From an uncultured Mycoplasmatota bacterium (lineage in GTDB: Bacteria > Bacillota_I > Bacilli_A > RF39 > UBA660): a stretch of DNA of 45,420 nucleotides. The translations under genes and the position numbers were made by a program. The notes beneath the pieces are model-generated. The model was not told the origin of the DNA. It worked only from the letters and a program-made list of their open reading frames with translations, and did no database searches. Position 1 is the first letter of the stretch; each line of letters starts with the position of its first letter. This document shows, piece by piece, positions 17,725-24,711 of this stretch. The stretch is from positions 1 to 45,420 of the forward strand of contig CAMYRF010000001.1 of NCBI GenBank assembly GCA_947296775.1, read 5' to 3'.

Positions 17725-19194
17725 TTATTCTCCTTGCTCTTTTAAGTTTTTCTCTAACTCTTGCTCGTTATCGACCTTCTCCGTCGTTTGCTCCTTAACG
17801 TTCTTCTCCAACTGTTCCTCACTGTCTTTATAAACCTGTTGTGGATCAGGGAATAAATCAACAGTTTTAATTGCATGACGCATATTTATTCCAGCACTTT
17901 GTAAATTCATAAGTGCTTGTGTCTTGTTTAACAAATTACTTATTTTGTTTCTATTAAACTTAATATCTATATCAGCTAAACATAAGTTGCTAATGTTGTT
18001 ATCTTTTGAACGTTCAATAATGTTTTTTATTACCAAAAGCATCTGACGTTCACTGTCTCCAAATAATGTTTCTGCTGACTGAGCATTCTCCTCAGCTAAC
18101 TGCCAGCCTGATTCTCCCAACATTAACGCAACTCCAGTATTTCCACCTGATGACTGTCCTCTTGCTGGTGTACCAGTAATCTGCAGAACTTGCATATACA
18201 GATAATCCGCAAGTGTTTGTACTTCAGTTTGATTTAATTCAGTTTTAATGTACTGCAGTATTGGTGTGTTCCCATCACGTGATTTAGTAGCAATACCGCC
18301 TTCTTGACGCAGTTCAGCAAACTGTTCTGAATCAATTTCAATGTTGTTAAACCACAACAACGACTGAATAAACTGTGCCAACCCGTTCATTCTGTCTGAG
18401 GTGCATAAATTTATAGCTTCCAGTAAATCTAATACACGTTCAAAGCATCCCATTCTAGAAACATCGTTTTTATATTCGATTATTGGAATAGCCCCAATCC
18501 CGTTTATGAATTCTTTCAGCTCTCCTTCAGGTGTAAATATGTTTCCATATCTGCCTATTGTTTCATATACATGATTGGGAGTGTATATCGTGTAATGAGT
18601 AAGATTGTCATTATCAGTCCAGTAGCTAACACCAGCCATAGGTTCCTGAAATACATCTGCACTATAGATAACAAATGTATTCTTTGGGTCTAAATTAGTG
18701 ATTCGAAAATCACTAACACCCCTTTTAACCTTATATGGTGTAACCATTCGATAGCCTACACCGCAAATAGCAAACGTTCTAGCAAGTTCCTGATCTTTGT
18801 AATATTTCCCTTCTTCAAAAAGCATTTCATTTAGCGTATCTACAACCTCATCACCTTCTGATTCAGTATTAGATATATCTTTATTGGCACGCTGAACATA
18901 ACTTATTGGTTGTCCAAAAACATATCCAACTTTGAAATTAACAATTTCATGTGCGTGATTTTCTACAATCTTATTATTTATTTCAGGTCTTACATCCTTT
19001 ACCCGATAGAGAATGTTTTGATTGCCTTTTTCATATTCAAACAATCGCCTTATCTGCCCTCTGTTCCACTGATGTACGCTCATTGCTTTAGCCAAAACAT
19101 CATGGATATTTGCTTTGGTTATTTCATTTACATCTGTGGTGATGATTTTTCTACCGTTAAACTGATTTACTGCTAATTCTCCTATAGTGTTCAT
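17725..19194 (-). CDS. Portal protein, SPP1 gp6-like
   Basis: 489 aa. It matches the SPP1-type portal family: HQWNRGQIRRLFEYEKGNQ, NKIVENHAHEIVNFKVGYVF and later GNTGVALMLGESGWQLAEEN. It forms the dodecameric DNA-entry ring that binds the terminase and connectors. The C-terminal 35 residues are strongly acidic and repetitive. The start ATG 19194 follows TTAGGAGGTGGATAA. No separate MuF-like minor head gene follows it, which is a difference from many SPP1-like clusters. Confidence 0.92.
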   Translation of the reverse strand: MNTIGELAVNQFNGRKIITTDVNEITKANIHDVLAKAMSVHQWNRGQIRRLFEYEKGNQNILYRVKDVRPEINNKIVENHAHEIVNFKVGYVFGQPISYVQRANKDISNTESEGDEVVDTLNEMLFEEGKYYKDQELARTFAICGVGYRMVTPYKVKRGVSDFRITNLDPKNTFVIYSADVFQEPMAGVSYWTDNDNLTHYTIYTPNHVYETIGRYGNIFTPEGELKEFINGIGAIPIIEYKNDVSRMGCFERVLDLLEAINLCTSDRMNGLAQFIQSLLWFNNIEIDSEQFAELRQEGGIATKSRDGNTPILQYIKTELNQTEVQTLADYLYMQVLQITGTPARGQSSGGNTGVALMLGESGWQLAEENAQSAETLFGDSERQMLLVIKNIIERSKDNNISNLCLADIDIKFNRNKISNLLNKTQALMNLQSAGINMRHAIKTVDLFPDPQQVYKDSEEQLEKNVKEQTTEKVDNEQELEKNLKEQGE

Positions 19195-19210
19195 TTATCC
19201 ACCTCCTAAC

Positions 19211-19254
19211 AAAAAAAGCCGACTGCTACGTTTCATACACGTAACAAATCGGCT
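19211..19254 (-). terminator. Terminator or attenuator between the zinc-finger gene and the portal gene
   Basis: On the minus strand AGCCGA (19254-19249) pairs with TCGGCT (19222-19217) around an inner TACG/CGTA hairpin, and is followed by a run of seven T (19217-19211). It sits inside the late operon immediately before the portal ribosome site, so it may cut transcription partially between packaging and head genes. An antiterminated late transcript would pass it. Confidence 0.65.
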
Positions 19255-19406
19255 CAAGGCTCTACTTTATTTAAATTAATCTTTACTGCTTTTTTATCTT
19301 CCTTACACCATAGATATACTGTTCCTTTAGAACCTTCTTCTACAGCACCTAAAAGTTTCTTTTTACCCCTTTTAGCACATTCGGGGCAATATATATATTT
19401 TTTCAT
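19254..19406 (-). CDS. Small zinc-ribbon protein
   Basis: 50 aa, starting ATG 19406 (MKKYIYCPECAKRGKKK) and ending VKINLNKVEP. CPEC plus a later WC give three cysteines of a possible zinc knuckle, resembling small Com-like RNA-binding or KTR-type proteins found next to terminase genes in phages. The function is not known. Its stop codon lies at the foot of the terminator stem downstream. Confidence 0.65.
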   Translation of the reverse strand: MKKYIYCPECAKRGKKKLLGAVEEGSKGTVYLWCKEDKKAVKINLNKVEP

Positions 19407-19452
19407 TCATATACCCCTTTTCTAATAATAGCGTACATACAGAAAACTTTGT

Positions 19453-19458
19453 TGTCAA
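19453..19458 (-). promoter_or_regulatory. Possible internal promoter -35 box
   Basis: A perfect TTGACA lies at the end of the large terminase gene. A 17-bp spacer leads only to TACGCT, a poor -10, so this would be a weak or activator-dependent internal promoter for the head genes. Low certainty. Confidence 0.25.
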
Positions 19459-19459
19459 G

Positions 19460-21100
19460 CTATATCCCTAAATTTTTTCTGCTAAAAGTCGTAATTGTTT
19501 TAAATCTTCCGCTTTCTCTAACCTCAGCAAGCATAGCCATACTATCAGGTGCATCATCGTTTTTATTTTTTCCTATTATTTTAAATGCATAAATATTATT
19601 CATGAACAACTGATACTCTTTGCTTCTGTGCCCGCTATCTAAATAATAAAATTCTCTAATCTCAGGCGCACGTTCAAATATACGTGCTTCTTTTCGCTTG
19701 TTGGTAGGTGCTGGCTTACTGGTTATCGTACATTTATAATCACGACGTTTTAACTCATTTTCTACCCATTCAGCATATTCACTACCTCCATTGTTAGCTT
19801 CAAACTGAACATATTTAACTTCATTTTTAATAATACAATCTACAATCAGTGGTCTTGTAATAGTTTTATCACCATTATTAAATACTACATCTGGAATAAA
19901 ATCGCCATTCTCTGTTTCTATACATACTGGTGCACTTACATAATCTCCACCACCCCATGCTACGTCAACTGTCATATATTTTCTTACAGATTCATCAGTA
20001 ATAACCCCATTGTAAAAATTCATTGTATCTGGTGTAAATAATGCCCCATCACGTTCAATCGGTTCTCCCATATACTGTGCTAACCACGAAGCCATATCAT
20101 TATTACGCTCAAACTGTGCTCTTAACTGTTTATAGTAGTCTGTATTGAAACCTACATTGTAATCATAATTAAAATTAGATTCATCATTTTCATTAAGTGC
20201 TGGTAAATTTATTATTTTGTATCTTACTTTCTTACCTTCTTCATCGTTTTGTAAAAAGTCCATTCTTAAACCAGCGGGATCGATAAGCGACCAGCGTGTA
20301 CCGATCCATATTTTTTTTGCAGTCTGTTTAGCACGTGGAATCAGGTTGTTAGAAACCTTGGACCATGCACCTATCATACGATCCTTGTTCAACGCTTCTT
20401 CAATACCGCCGATTAAATCGTCTGATATTAAATACCCCTTACAGTCACAAGCCCCGTTCAATGTTCCATACAATGAACGACAAGTCAATGTTGGGTAACG
20501 TTTTTTACGGTTTATATCGATTGTTTCCTTTTTAGCATCAGTATTAGCAATACCTGAATTATTAAATATTTTTTTCCAGTTGTATGTATAGCTGTCTGTC
20601 ATTACCTCCAATACACCAGTATACATAGCCGATGTAATCGTATCTGAAAATGCACTATATAAATTTGTGGCTTCACCATCACGCCCCATTATCCATGTGA
20701 TAAACAGCATCAATATTGTAGTTTTACCCGTCCTAGGGGGTTGAGATACAAATAATTCGTCTAATTCATCATCTGCCAGTGCTTGGAGTTGCTCGGTTAT
20801 AGCTTTTAACACTTTCCTTCGTGGCTGGTAAAATCTTTCCTCAGGTGGTCTATCAATTTCTAGATAAATTAAATAATCTTCAAAACAGTATGGTGCTCTC
20901 AATAATAAAACTTTTCTGTAAAGTTCATACCATTCCTCACCTTGTTTAACATTTTTTATTACTGCCTTTTTTACAAGCCCACTGGCTTTTTTTATACTTT
21001 GTTCACTTGTTTCTAGTCTACATAACTCAAAACAACTGTTTACTATCTCATAATTATTTCCTTTTTTATTTAACGCATTTGCTATTTTATCTACATACAT
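19460..21100 (-). CDS. terL: Terminase large subunit
   Basis: 546 aa. It packages DNA: an N-terminal ATPase (residues about 90-330; Walker A SQPPRTGKTT) and a C-terminal RNase H-like nuclease (residues about 375-530; acidic residues in MTVDVAWGGGD, VQFEANNGG and the DDAPDSMAML end). It starts at ATG 21100 after AAAGGAAAGGGGC. It is separated from the small terminase by about 6.3 kb of accessory genes. Confidence 0.95.
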   Translation of the reverse strand: MYVDKIANALNKKGNNYEIVNSCFELCRLETSEQSIKKASGLVKKAVIKNVKQGEEWYELYRKVLLLRAPYCFEDYLIYLEIDRPPEERFYQPRRKVLKAITEQLQALADDELDELFVSQPPRTGKTTILMLFITWIMGRDGEATNLYSAFSDTITSAMYTGVLEVMTDSYTYNWKKIFNNSGIANTDAKKETIDINRKKRYPTLTCRSLYGTLNGACDCKGYLISDDLIGGIEEALNKDRMIGAWSKVSNNLIPRAKQTAKKIWIGTRWSLIDPAGLRMDFLQNDEEGKKVRYKIINLPALNENDESNFNYDYNVGFNTDYYKQLRAQFERNNDMASWLAQYMGEPIERDGALFTPDTMNFYNGVITDESVRKYMTVDVAWGGGDYVSAPVCIETENGDFIPDVVFNNGDKTITRPLIVDCIIKNEVKYVQFEANNGGSEYAEWVENELKRRDYKCTITSKPAPTNKRKEARIFERAPEIREFYYLDSGHRSKEYQLFMNNIYAFKIIGKNKNDDAPDSMAMLAEVRESGRFKTITTFSRKNLGI

Positions 21101-21143
21101 TATAAAAGCCCCTTTCCTTTCGGCTCAGGGCTCTAAATTTATT

Positions 21144-21830
21144 CTAAATCATTTTATGTGTGTTTTCAATACATAGTATTGTCTGCTCTATAAACAATTT
21201 GCCTTCATTGGTCCATTTTAACCAGTTGTGCTTTATTTTTACATAACCCCTATTTTTATATCTTCTATAAAGATGCCATCTTCCTTTACGAGAATACTGT
21301 ATCTTTTGGTTTTGTAAAACTTTATTTAATGCTTTAGCACTCATGTTATGCTCTTTGGCAATTTCCTCAGTAGACCATAAACGGTTTACTTTGTTTTCCT
21401 TGCATTCCAGTTTAAATTTAAGCTGGTTATTTTCTAAAATTAACTGCTGGTTATATTTAACTTCATCTACTAATCTTTCTAATGCTTCAAGATAATTATT
21501 AGGTAAAGCTGGTGTTTTTATTGCCTTTTCCATTTCCTCGAAACGATTAACGTATTGTGCAGTAAATATAATCCCCTTTTCACCAGTAAGTTTGTTAGCT
21601 ACCATTTCACAACCTTTCTTGGTTAAAAGATAGCATTTTAAAGTACGTCCAGTACTGTCCTCATACTCACTTGGTATGAAGAATTCTACTGAACGCAATT
21701 TTGCGTTGAGTAAAATACCCTCATACTTACGCACTTTTTTTAATAAATCACAATGTTTCATATCTATCATCCTAGCAACTTCTCTACTGTCGATCGTTTC
21801 AATATGATTAGCAATAATTAATTTACTCAT
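21144..21830 (-). CDS. Rha-family regulator with KilAC-like C-terminus (antirepressor)
   Basis: 228 aa. Residues 1-110 fit the Rha (Phage_pRha) domain: ETIDSREVARMIDMKHCDLL, FFIPSEYEDSTGRTLKCYLL split, LTKKGCEMVANKL. The C-terminal 90 residues (LWSTEEIAKEHNMSAKALNK, GRWHLYRRYKNRGY) match the KilAC-type DNA-binding tail also seen in the ORF6N gene at 38.5 kb. It is expected to modulate lysogeny or late expression. Its start follows AAAAGGAGTG and overlaps the end of the small gene upstream. An antirepressor directly before terL is unusual. Confidence 0.85.
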   Translation of the reverse strand: MSKLIIANHIETIDSREVARMIDMKHCDLLKKVRKYEGILLNAKLRSVEFFIPSEYEDSTGRTLKCYLLTKKGCEMVANKLTGEKGIIFTAQYVNRFEEMEKAIKTPALPNNYLEALERLVDEVKYNQQLILENNQLKFKLECKENKVNRLWSTEEIAKEHNMSAKALNKVLQNQKIQYSRKGRWHLYRRYKNRGYVKIKHNWLKWTNEGKLFIEQTILCIENTHKMI

Positions 21831-21972
21831 GGCTACCACACTCCTTTTCACTATTACTATCAAAATCACGTACATAACGACATTGAGTATAATCAAAAAC
21901 CTTTTTTAAAGAAGTGTCACTCATTTCATTTAAAAGTTTATTTATATAAATTATATACTTTTCTCTATCCAT
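21823..21972 (-). CDS. Tiny helical protein, unknown (paralogue set)
   Basis: 49 aa starting MDREKYIIYINKLLNEMSDT, with TAA at 21823. GAGGTGG precedes it, and it overlaps the genes on both sides by a few bases. Two amphipathic helices separated by an acidic turn resemble the small genes at 21965-22093 and 41326-41445. I do not recognise it; it may be a small regulatory or adaptor protein. Confidence 0.65.
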   Translation of the reverse strand: MDREKYIIYINKLLNEMSDTSLKKVFDYTQCRYVRDFDSNSEKECGSHE

Positions 21973-22093
21973 GGCTAGCCACCTCATATGAACGATATTT
22001 TACTGCTTCTAAATATTTTACAACAAGCATTAAAGCTCTCTTGTCATTAATATCTTTTAAAATCGATGCGATATATTCTTTTTCTTCTTCCAT
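21965..22093 (-). CDS. Tiny helical protein, unknown (paralogue set)
   Basis: 42 aa: MEEEKEYIASILKDINDKRA, then LMLVVKYLEAVKYRS. GAAAGAGGTAAATAAAA precedes the ATG. A helix-turn-helix-hairpin pattern (KxYI, then D/N turn, then a tyrosine/phenylalanine-rich helix) is shared with its downstream neighbour and with the LytTR-linked gene at 41.3 kb. Confidence 0.65.
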   Translation of the reverse strand: MEEEKEYIASILKDINDKRALMLVVKYLEAVKYRSYEVASHG

Positions 22094-22152
22094 TTTTATT
22101 TACCTCTTTCGTTTAAAATTTAAGATAGAGGCTTATAAATTATTTATAATTA

Positions 22153-22161
22153 TGCTATAAT
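22153..22161 (+). promoter_or_regulatory. Extended -10 promoter (TGCTATAAT) for a plus-strand small RNA
   Basis: TGCTATAAT, the same nonamer as the moron promoter at 8187-8195, but with a poor -35. It is flanked by a 9-bp inverted repeat, AGGCTTATA (22129-22137) and TATAAGCCT (22163-22171), that could be an operator covering the promoter. Confidence 0.6.
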
Positions 22162-22167
22162 ATATAA

Positions 22168-22225
22168 GCCTCGTAGTGGGCAATAGAACGTGAAACTTTC
22201 TCAGGGTAAAACGTTCTATTTTTTT
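22168..22225 (+). ncRNA. Predicted small RNA, about 58 nt, antisense to the end of the RHH gene
   Basis: Downstream of the extended -10 there is no open frame but a 10-bp perfect stem (22182-22191 with 22211-22220, 19-nt loop) followed by seven T: a self-contained promoter-RNA-terminator unit on the plus strand, opposite to all neighbouring genes. Its 3' part overlaps the 3' end of the ribbon-helix-helix gene. It might regulate late operon mRNA. No known family recognised. Confidence 0.55.
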
Positions 22226-22392
22226 ATATCGTCTTTTAATTTTTTTATTCCTAATCGGATTGCTTCTGCTCTCGATACATTCTCTTGTTCGATGTATTTT
22301 TCCAATATCGATGAACACTCATTATCTAATCTAATATGAATAGGTTTTCCTTTAGGATTATTTGTAGGACGACCAATTTTTTTATCTGTCAT
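22216..22392 (-). CDS. Ribbon-helix-helix (CopG/Arc-type) DNA-binding protein
   Basis: 58 aa, starting MTDKKIGRPTNNPKGKPIHI at ATG 22392 and ending KDDIKK. The basic N-terminus, the beta strand KPIHIRLD and two helices (ECSSILEKYIEQENV, SRAEAIRLGIKKL) are the ribbon-helix-helix fold. It is the first gene behind a strong promoter with two 9-bp direct repeats, which suggests it binds there and controls itself and the late operon. Confidence 0.82.
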   Translation of the reverse strand: MTDKKIGRPTNNPKGKPIHIRLDNECSSILEKYIEQENVSRAEAIRLGIKKLKDDIKK

Positions 22393-22410
22393 AAATCCTC
22401 CTTTCTTTTT

Positions 22411-22453
22411 TGTAGCCCATAATCATTTTATCTTATGTAGCCCAAAAAGTCAA
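22411..22453 (-). promoter_or_regulatory. Probable late-operon promoter with paired repeats (operator)
   Basis: TTGACT (22453-22448), 17 bp, TAAAAT (22430-22425). The 9-mer TGGGCTACA occurs twice, at 22444-22436 in the spacer and at 22419-22411 around the start site, 25 bp apart. It lies just behind the terminator of the previous gene and before the RHH gene, so it is the best candidate for starting the packaging and structural operon, with the RHH protein as its likely regulator. Confidence 0.7.
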
Positions 22454-22472
22454 GCGTTTTTAAATAAATATT

Positions 22473-22507
22473 AAAAAAAACCCTTACTTAAATAAGTTTG
22501 GGTTTTT
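22473..22507. terminator. Terminator after the zinc-ribbon gene
   Basis: AACCC/GGGTT outer stem with an inner ACTTA/TAAGT stem, followed on the minus strand by eight T (22480-22473) and on the plus strand by five T. It closes the accessory operon that ends with the gene at 22509. Confidence 0.8.
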
Positions 22508-22508
22508 G

Positions 22509-22781
22509 TTACTTTTCGTACCATCGATTTCCGCAATCCATACAGAACCATTCTTCACTTACTTTTTTTCTTGCACCAGTCGCAAATAAAGATAAACCGC
22601 CAGTCATTAAAGCACCAGCAACCTTCCCCTTTGAAACAACTTTCTTTTGCTTCTTCTTTGTTTTAGTGACTGTTAATGGGTGAAGCGGATTTAAGTTTAA
22701 TGATGTTTTATAACCAGCTGGGGCATCATCAATTAAACATATATGTGTACTTTTACATTTAGGACATTTCATTTTTGCCAT
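22509..22781 (-). CDS. Zinc-ribbon protein with hydrophobic stretch, unknown
   Basis: 90 aa. Four cysteines in two pairs (MKCPKCKS at the start, WFCMDCGNRW at the end) form a split zinc ribbon around a lysine-rich segment and a short hydrophobic stretch (GALMTGGLSLFATG). The start ATG follows AAAGGAGGAAAG, and the last CRISPR-like repeat abuts this ribosome site. Similar short zinc-ribbon proteins occur in phage accessory regions; role unknown. Confidence 0.7.
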   Translation of the reverse strand: MAKMKCPKCKSTHICLIDDAPAGYKTSLNLNPLHPLTVTKTKKKQKKVVSKGKVAGALMTGGLSLFATGARKKVSEEWFCMDCGNRWYEK

Positions 22782-22797
22782 ATTTCTTTCCTCCTTT

Positions 22798-23023
22798 ACC
22801 TAAATACATCTTATGTTGTTATTAAACTCTGCTTGTGAAGTATCAATCTTGAAAACCGCCTTTATTTCAATACATCATATGTTGGTATTAAACTTAAAGT
22901 TAAATCAGCAAAACTTTGTGCCAATTCCATTTCAATACATCATATGTTGGTACTAAACAGTAAGAAAGCTGGAGAAAAAGCTAAAAAGAACTTATTTCAA
23001 TACATTATATGTTGATATTAATA
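22798..23023 (-). CRISPR. Stand-alone mini-CRISPR array: four 30-bp repeats, three spacers
   Basis: Repeats at 22798-22827, 22864-22893, 22929-22958 and 22994-23023. The middle two differ at one base; the first (5 mismatches) and the last (several) are degenerate. Spacers are 36, 35 and 35 bp (22828-22863, 22894-22928, 22959-22993), unrelated to each other and to anything I notice in this window. On the minus strand the repeat starts GTTTAATACCAACATATG and ends GTATTGAAAT, like the ATTGAAA-type 3' handle of type I-B/III repeats. No cas gene is present, so any function would need host Cas proteins. The array lies in an operon between a lipoprotein and a zinc-ribbon gene. Confidence 0.85.
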
Positions 23024-23034
23024 GCTAATTAACA

Positions 23035-23901
23035 TCAATCGTTAGTTGTCGGCTCCTTTATTATTACTTTAACAGTGTTACTTTTTATTTCTTCTTTAGT
23101 AATCTTTGAAATAGCATAAAATTGTATTTCTGTTTCGCCAGCTTTAAGTGCTTTTAATGAATTCTCATCAGGATTGAACTCTATAAATTCTTTATCACAC
23201 TTAATTTTTAAATCGTAATTTTCAATATCATCTATTGGGTCAAAATCTATATCACCACCAAATGTATCGCCCACAGTTACATTTATGCAGTTGATATCAC
23301 TAGTATATTCGATTTTAGGTTTAGAATCTGTTTTTTCTTTCTGATTAGCTTTTATGAAGAACATATCACAATAACTATTTAATTTTTCTACTGTAGTTAA
23401 ACCGATACCACTAATAAAATCTAAAAAATAAAGAAAATTTGGCGCATCAGTACAAAAACTGTTTTTATTATCAGGATCTTGCAACGGACTATAAACAAGT
23501 ATCATATCATTTTCATCTATCGTTTCTGGAAGTGGATTAATAAAATTTTTCCTATAGCTACTACTTTCTAAATCATCTGCTGGTATTTTATAATCAGCAT
23601 CATAGAATCGGCAAGTAACCACACGGGGTTCCGTTACATCAGGCATGAATTGTACTTTAATTCCCTTTTCCCATGTTGTTGTATCTTGACTATCTGTTCC
23701 ATCATATAAAACCATATAATCAGGATATTTTTTATCATCACCATCATCATCAATAATATAAGAAAAATTATATCCTTTTTCTTTGGCTTTTTTAGTTACT
23801 TTTTCATAAAAATCCCAATCATGTTTATCTTTCTTCCCCCCGCACCCTACTACACCTACACATAATAATAAAACCAATATCCCTTTAATTATTTTTTTCA
23901 T
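23035..23901 (-). CDS. Lipoprotein, unknown (possible superinfection-exclusion or moron protein)
   Basis: 288 aa from ATG 23901 (GAGGAGAGC upstream). It has a lipoprotein signal: MKKIIKGILVLLLCVGVVGC with lipobox VVGC, so it is anchored outside the membrane. The N-terminal 170 residues look alpha/beta (VTKKAKEKGYNFSYIIDDDG, DYMVLYDGTDSQDTTTWEKG). The C-terminal about 75 residues (INVTVGDTFGGDIDF, ALKAGETEIQFYAI) look like an Ig/BIG-type domain. Phage lipoproteins often block later infections, but nothing here proves that. It overlaps the membrane protein upstream. Confidence 0.7.
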   Translation of the reverse strand: MKKIIKGILVLLLCVGVVGCGGKKDKHDWDFYEKVTKKAKEKGYNFSYIIDDDGDDKKYPDYMVLYDGTDSQDTTTWEKGIKVQFMPDVTEPRVVTCRFYDADYKIPADDLESSSYRKNFINPLPETIDENDMILVYSPLQDPDNKNSFCTDAPNFLYFLDFISGIGLTTVEKLNSYCDMFFIKANQKEKTDSKPKIEYTSDINCINVTVGDTFGGDIDFDPIDDIENYDLKIKCDKEFIEFNPDENSLKALKAGETEIQFYAISKITKEEIKSNTVKVIIKEPTTND

Positions 23902-24232
23902 TCTCAATGCTCTCCTCTTCCTTTTTTGACACAACAGCTCTTAACAGTTCGTTATTGTCGCTTTGAAGCTGGATAAGTTCTCCAAATCCATATACCAGCC
24001 CGCTTGTAGCAGTAACAGCCATTAATGTTCCGAAAAATTTGGATGCATTAAATTTTGTAACTGTTTCAAAGCTTTCTTCCTCTTCTTCATACCACAGACT
24101 ATCACTTTCCTTTAATACCAGTTCATCTTCCTCAGCCATACCTATACTGCCGATTATACCAAGGGCTAAAAAAACCAAGCTACCGATTTTTAAAATTTTT
24201 GCAATTCTGCAGTTTTTAATTTCTTTTTCCAT
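23885..24232 (-). CDS. Small membrane protein, unknown
   Basis: 115 aa with two membrane segments (about 13-31, ILKIGSLVFLALGIIGSIGM, and about 66-86, FFGTLMAVTATSGLVYGFGE) separated by a very acidic loop (EEDELVLKESDSLWYEEEEE), plus a charged C-terminal tail. It overlaps the lipoprotein start by 17 bp, so the two are probably co-translated and may act together at the cell envelope. Start behind AGGGAGGAATATT. Confidence 0.65.
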   Translation of the reverse strand: MEKEIKNCRIAKILKIGSLVFLALGIIGSIGMAEEDELVLKESDSLWYEEEEESFETVTKFNASKFFGTLMAVTATSGLVYGFGELIQLQSDNNELLRAVVSKKEEESIENEKNN

Positions 24233-24311
24233 AATATTCCTCCCTAAATATAGCTACTATAATTATACCTTATTAAACATAATTTTACAATATTTACCAT
24301 TACTGCTTAAC

Positions 24312-24335
24312 AAAAAGGCACTATCTCAGCGCCTT
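24312..24335 (-). terminator. Terminator after the PemK-like toxin gene
   Basis: An 8-bp stem with one G-U pair (24335-24328 with 24322-24315), loop GAGAT, then TTTTTG on the minus strand. The toxin stop codon overlaps the stem. Confidence 0.75.
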
Positions 24336-24711
24336 ACAATGCATATTCTACTTTTTCTTTATCAAACTGCTCTAATTTAGATATAATTTCTAGATATTTA
24401 TCTTCATATAAGTTTTTAAAATCACAAATAACTCCGCCTATTTCTTTTCTGTTAATTGTAACTTGTTTATGAGTTCTAATATAACTTATTTTATTTAAAT
24501 TACAGTCAGGATAATCTATGGGATTTATTTTTATATCATAGTCCTGATTCCTGCGTCTTTTATCAGAAATCGTAGATATTGGAAGTACAATATAATCATT
24601 GTCTAATACCCCATATCCAGCTATAACTAAACCAGGTCTAGATTTAAACTTCATAGCAGAACTTCTCGTATCATAAAATGGAGTAATTATTTTTCCTATC
24701 AAATTTAACAC
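24334..24711 (-). CDS. PemK/MazF-like toxin, partner of the Panacea-domain protein
   Basis: 125 aa. KSRPGLVIAGYGVLD, DYIVLPISTIS, and NKISYIRTHKQVTINRKEIG follow the strand order of PemK/MazF-type toxins (SH3-like barrel), usually mRNA endoribonucleases. It overlaps the upstream Panacea gene by 7 bp, a typical antitoxin-first operon. Expected role: prophage stability or growth arrest on phage attack. The catalytic activity is inferred from the fold only. Confidence 0.72.
   Translation of the reverse strand: MLNLIGKIITPFYDTRSSAMKFKSRPGLVIAGYGVLDNDYIVLPISTISDKRRRNQDYDIKINPIDYPDCNLNKISYIRTHKQVTINRKEIGGVICDFKNLYEDKYLEIISKLEQFDKEKVEYAL

Noticed and set aside
22133..22318. A 61-codon minus-strand frame overlapping the RHH gene
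   Set aside because: It is out of frame with the RHH protein, has no ribosome site, and runs through the predicted small RNA stem.
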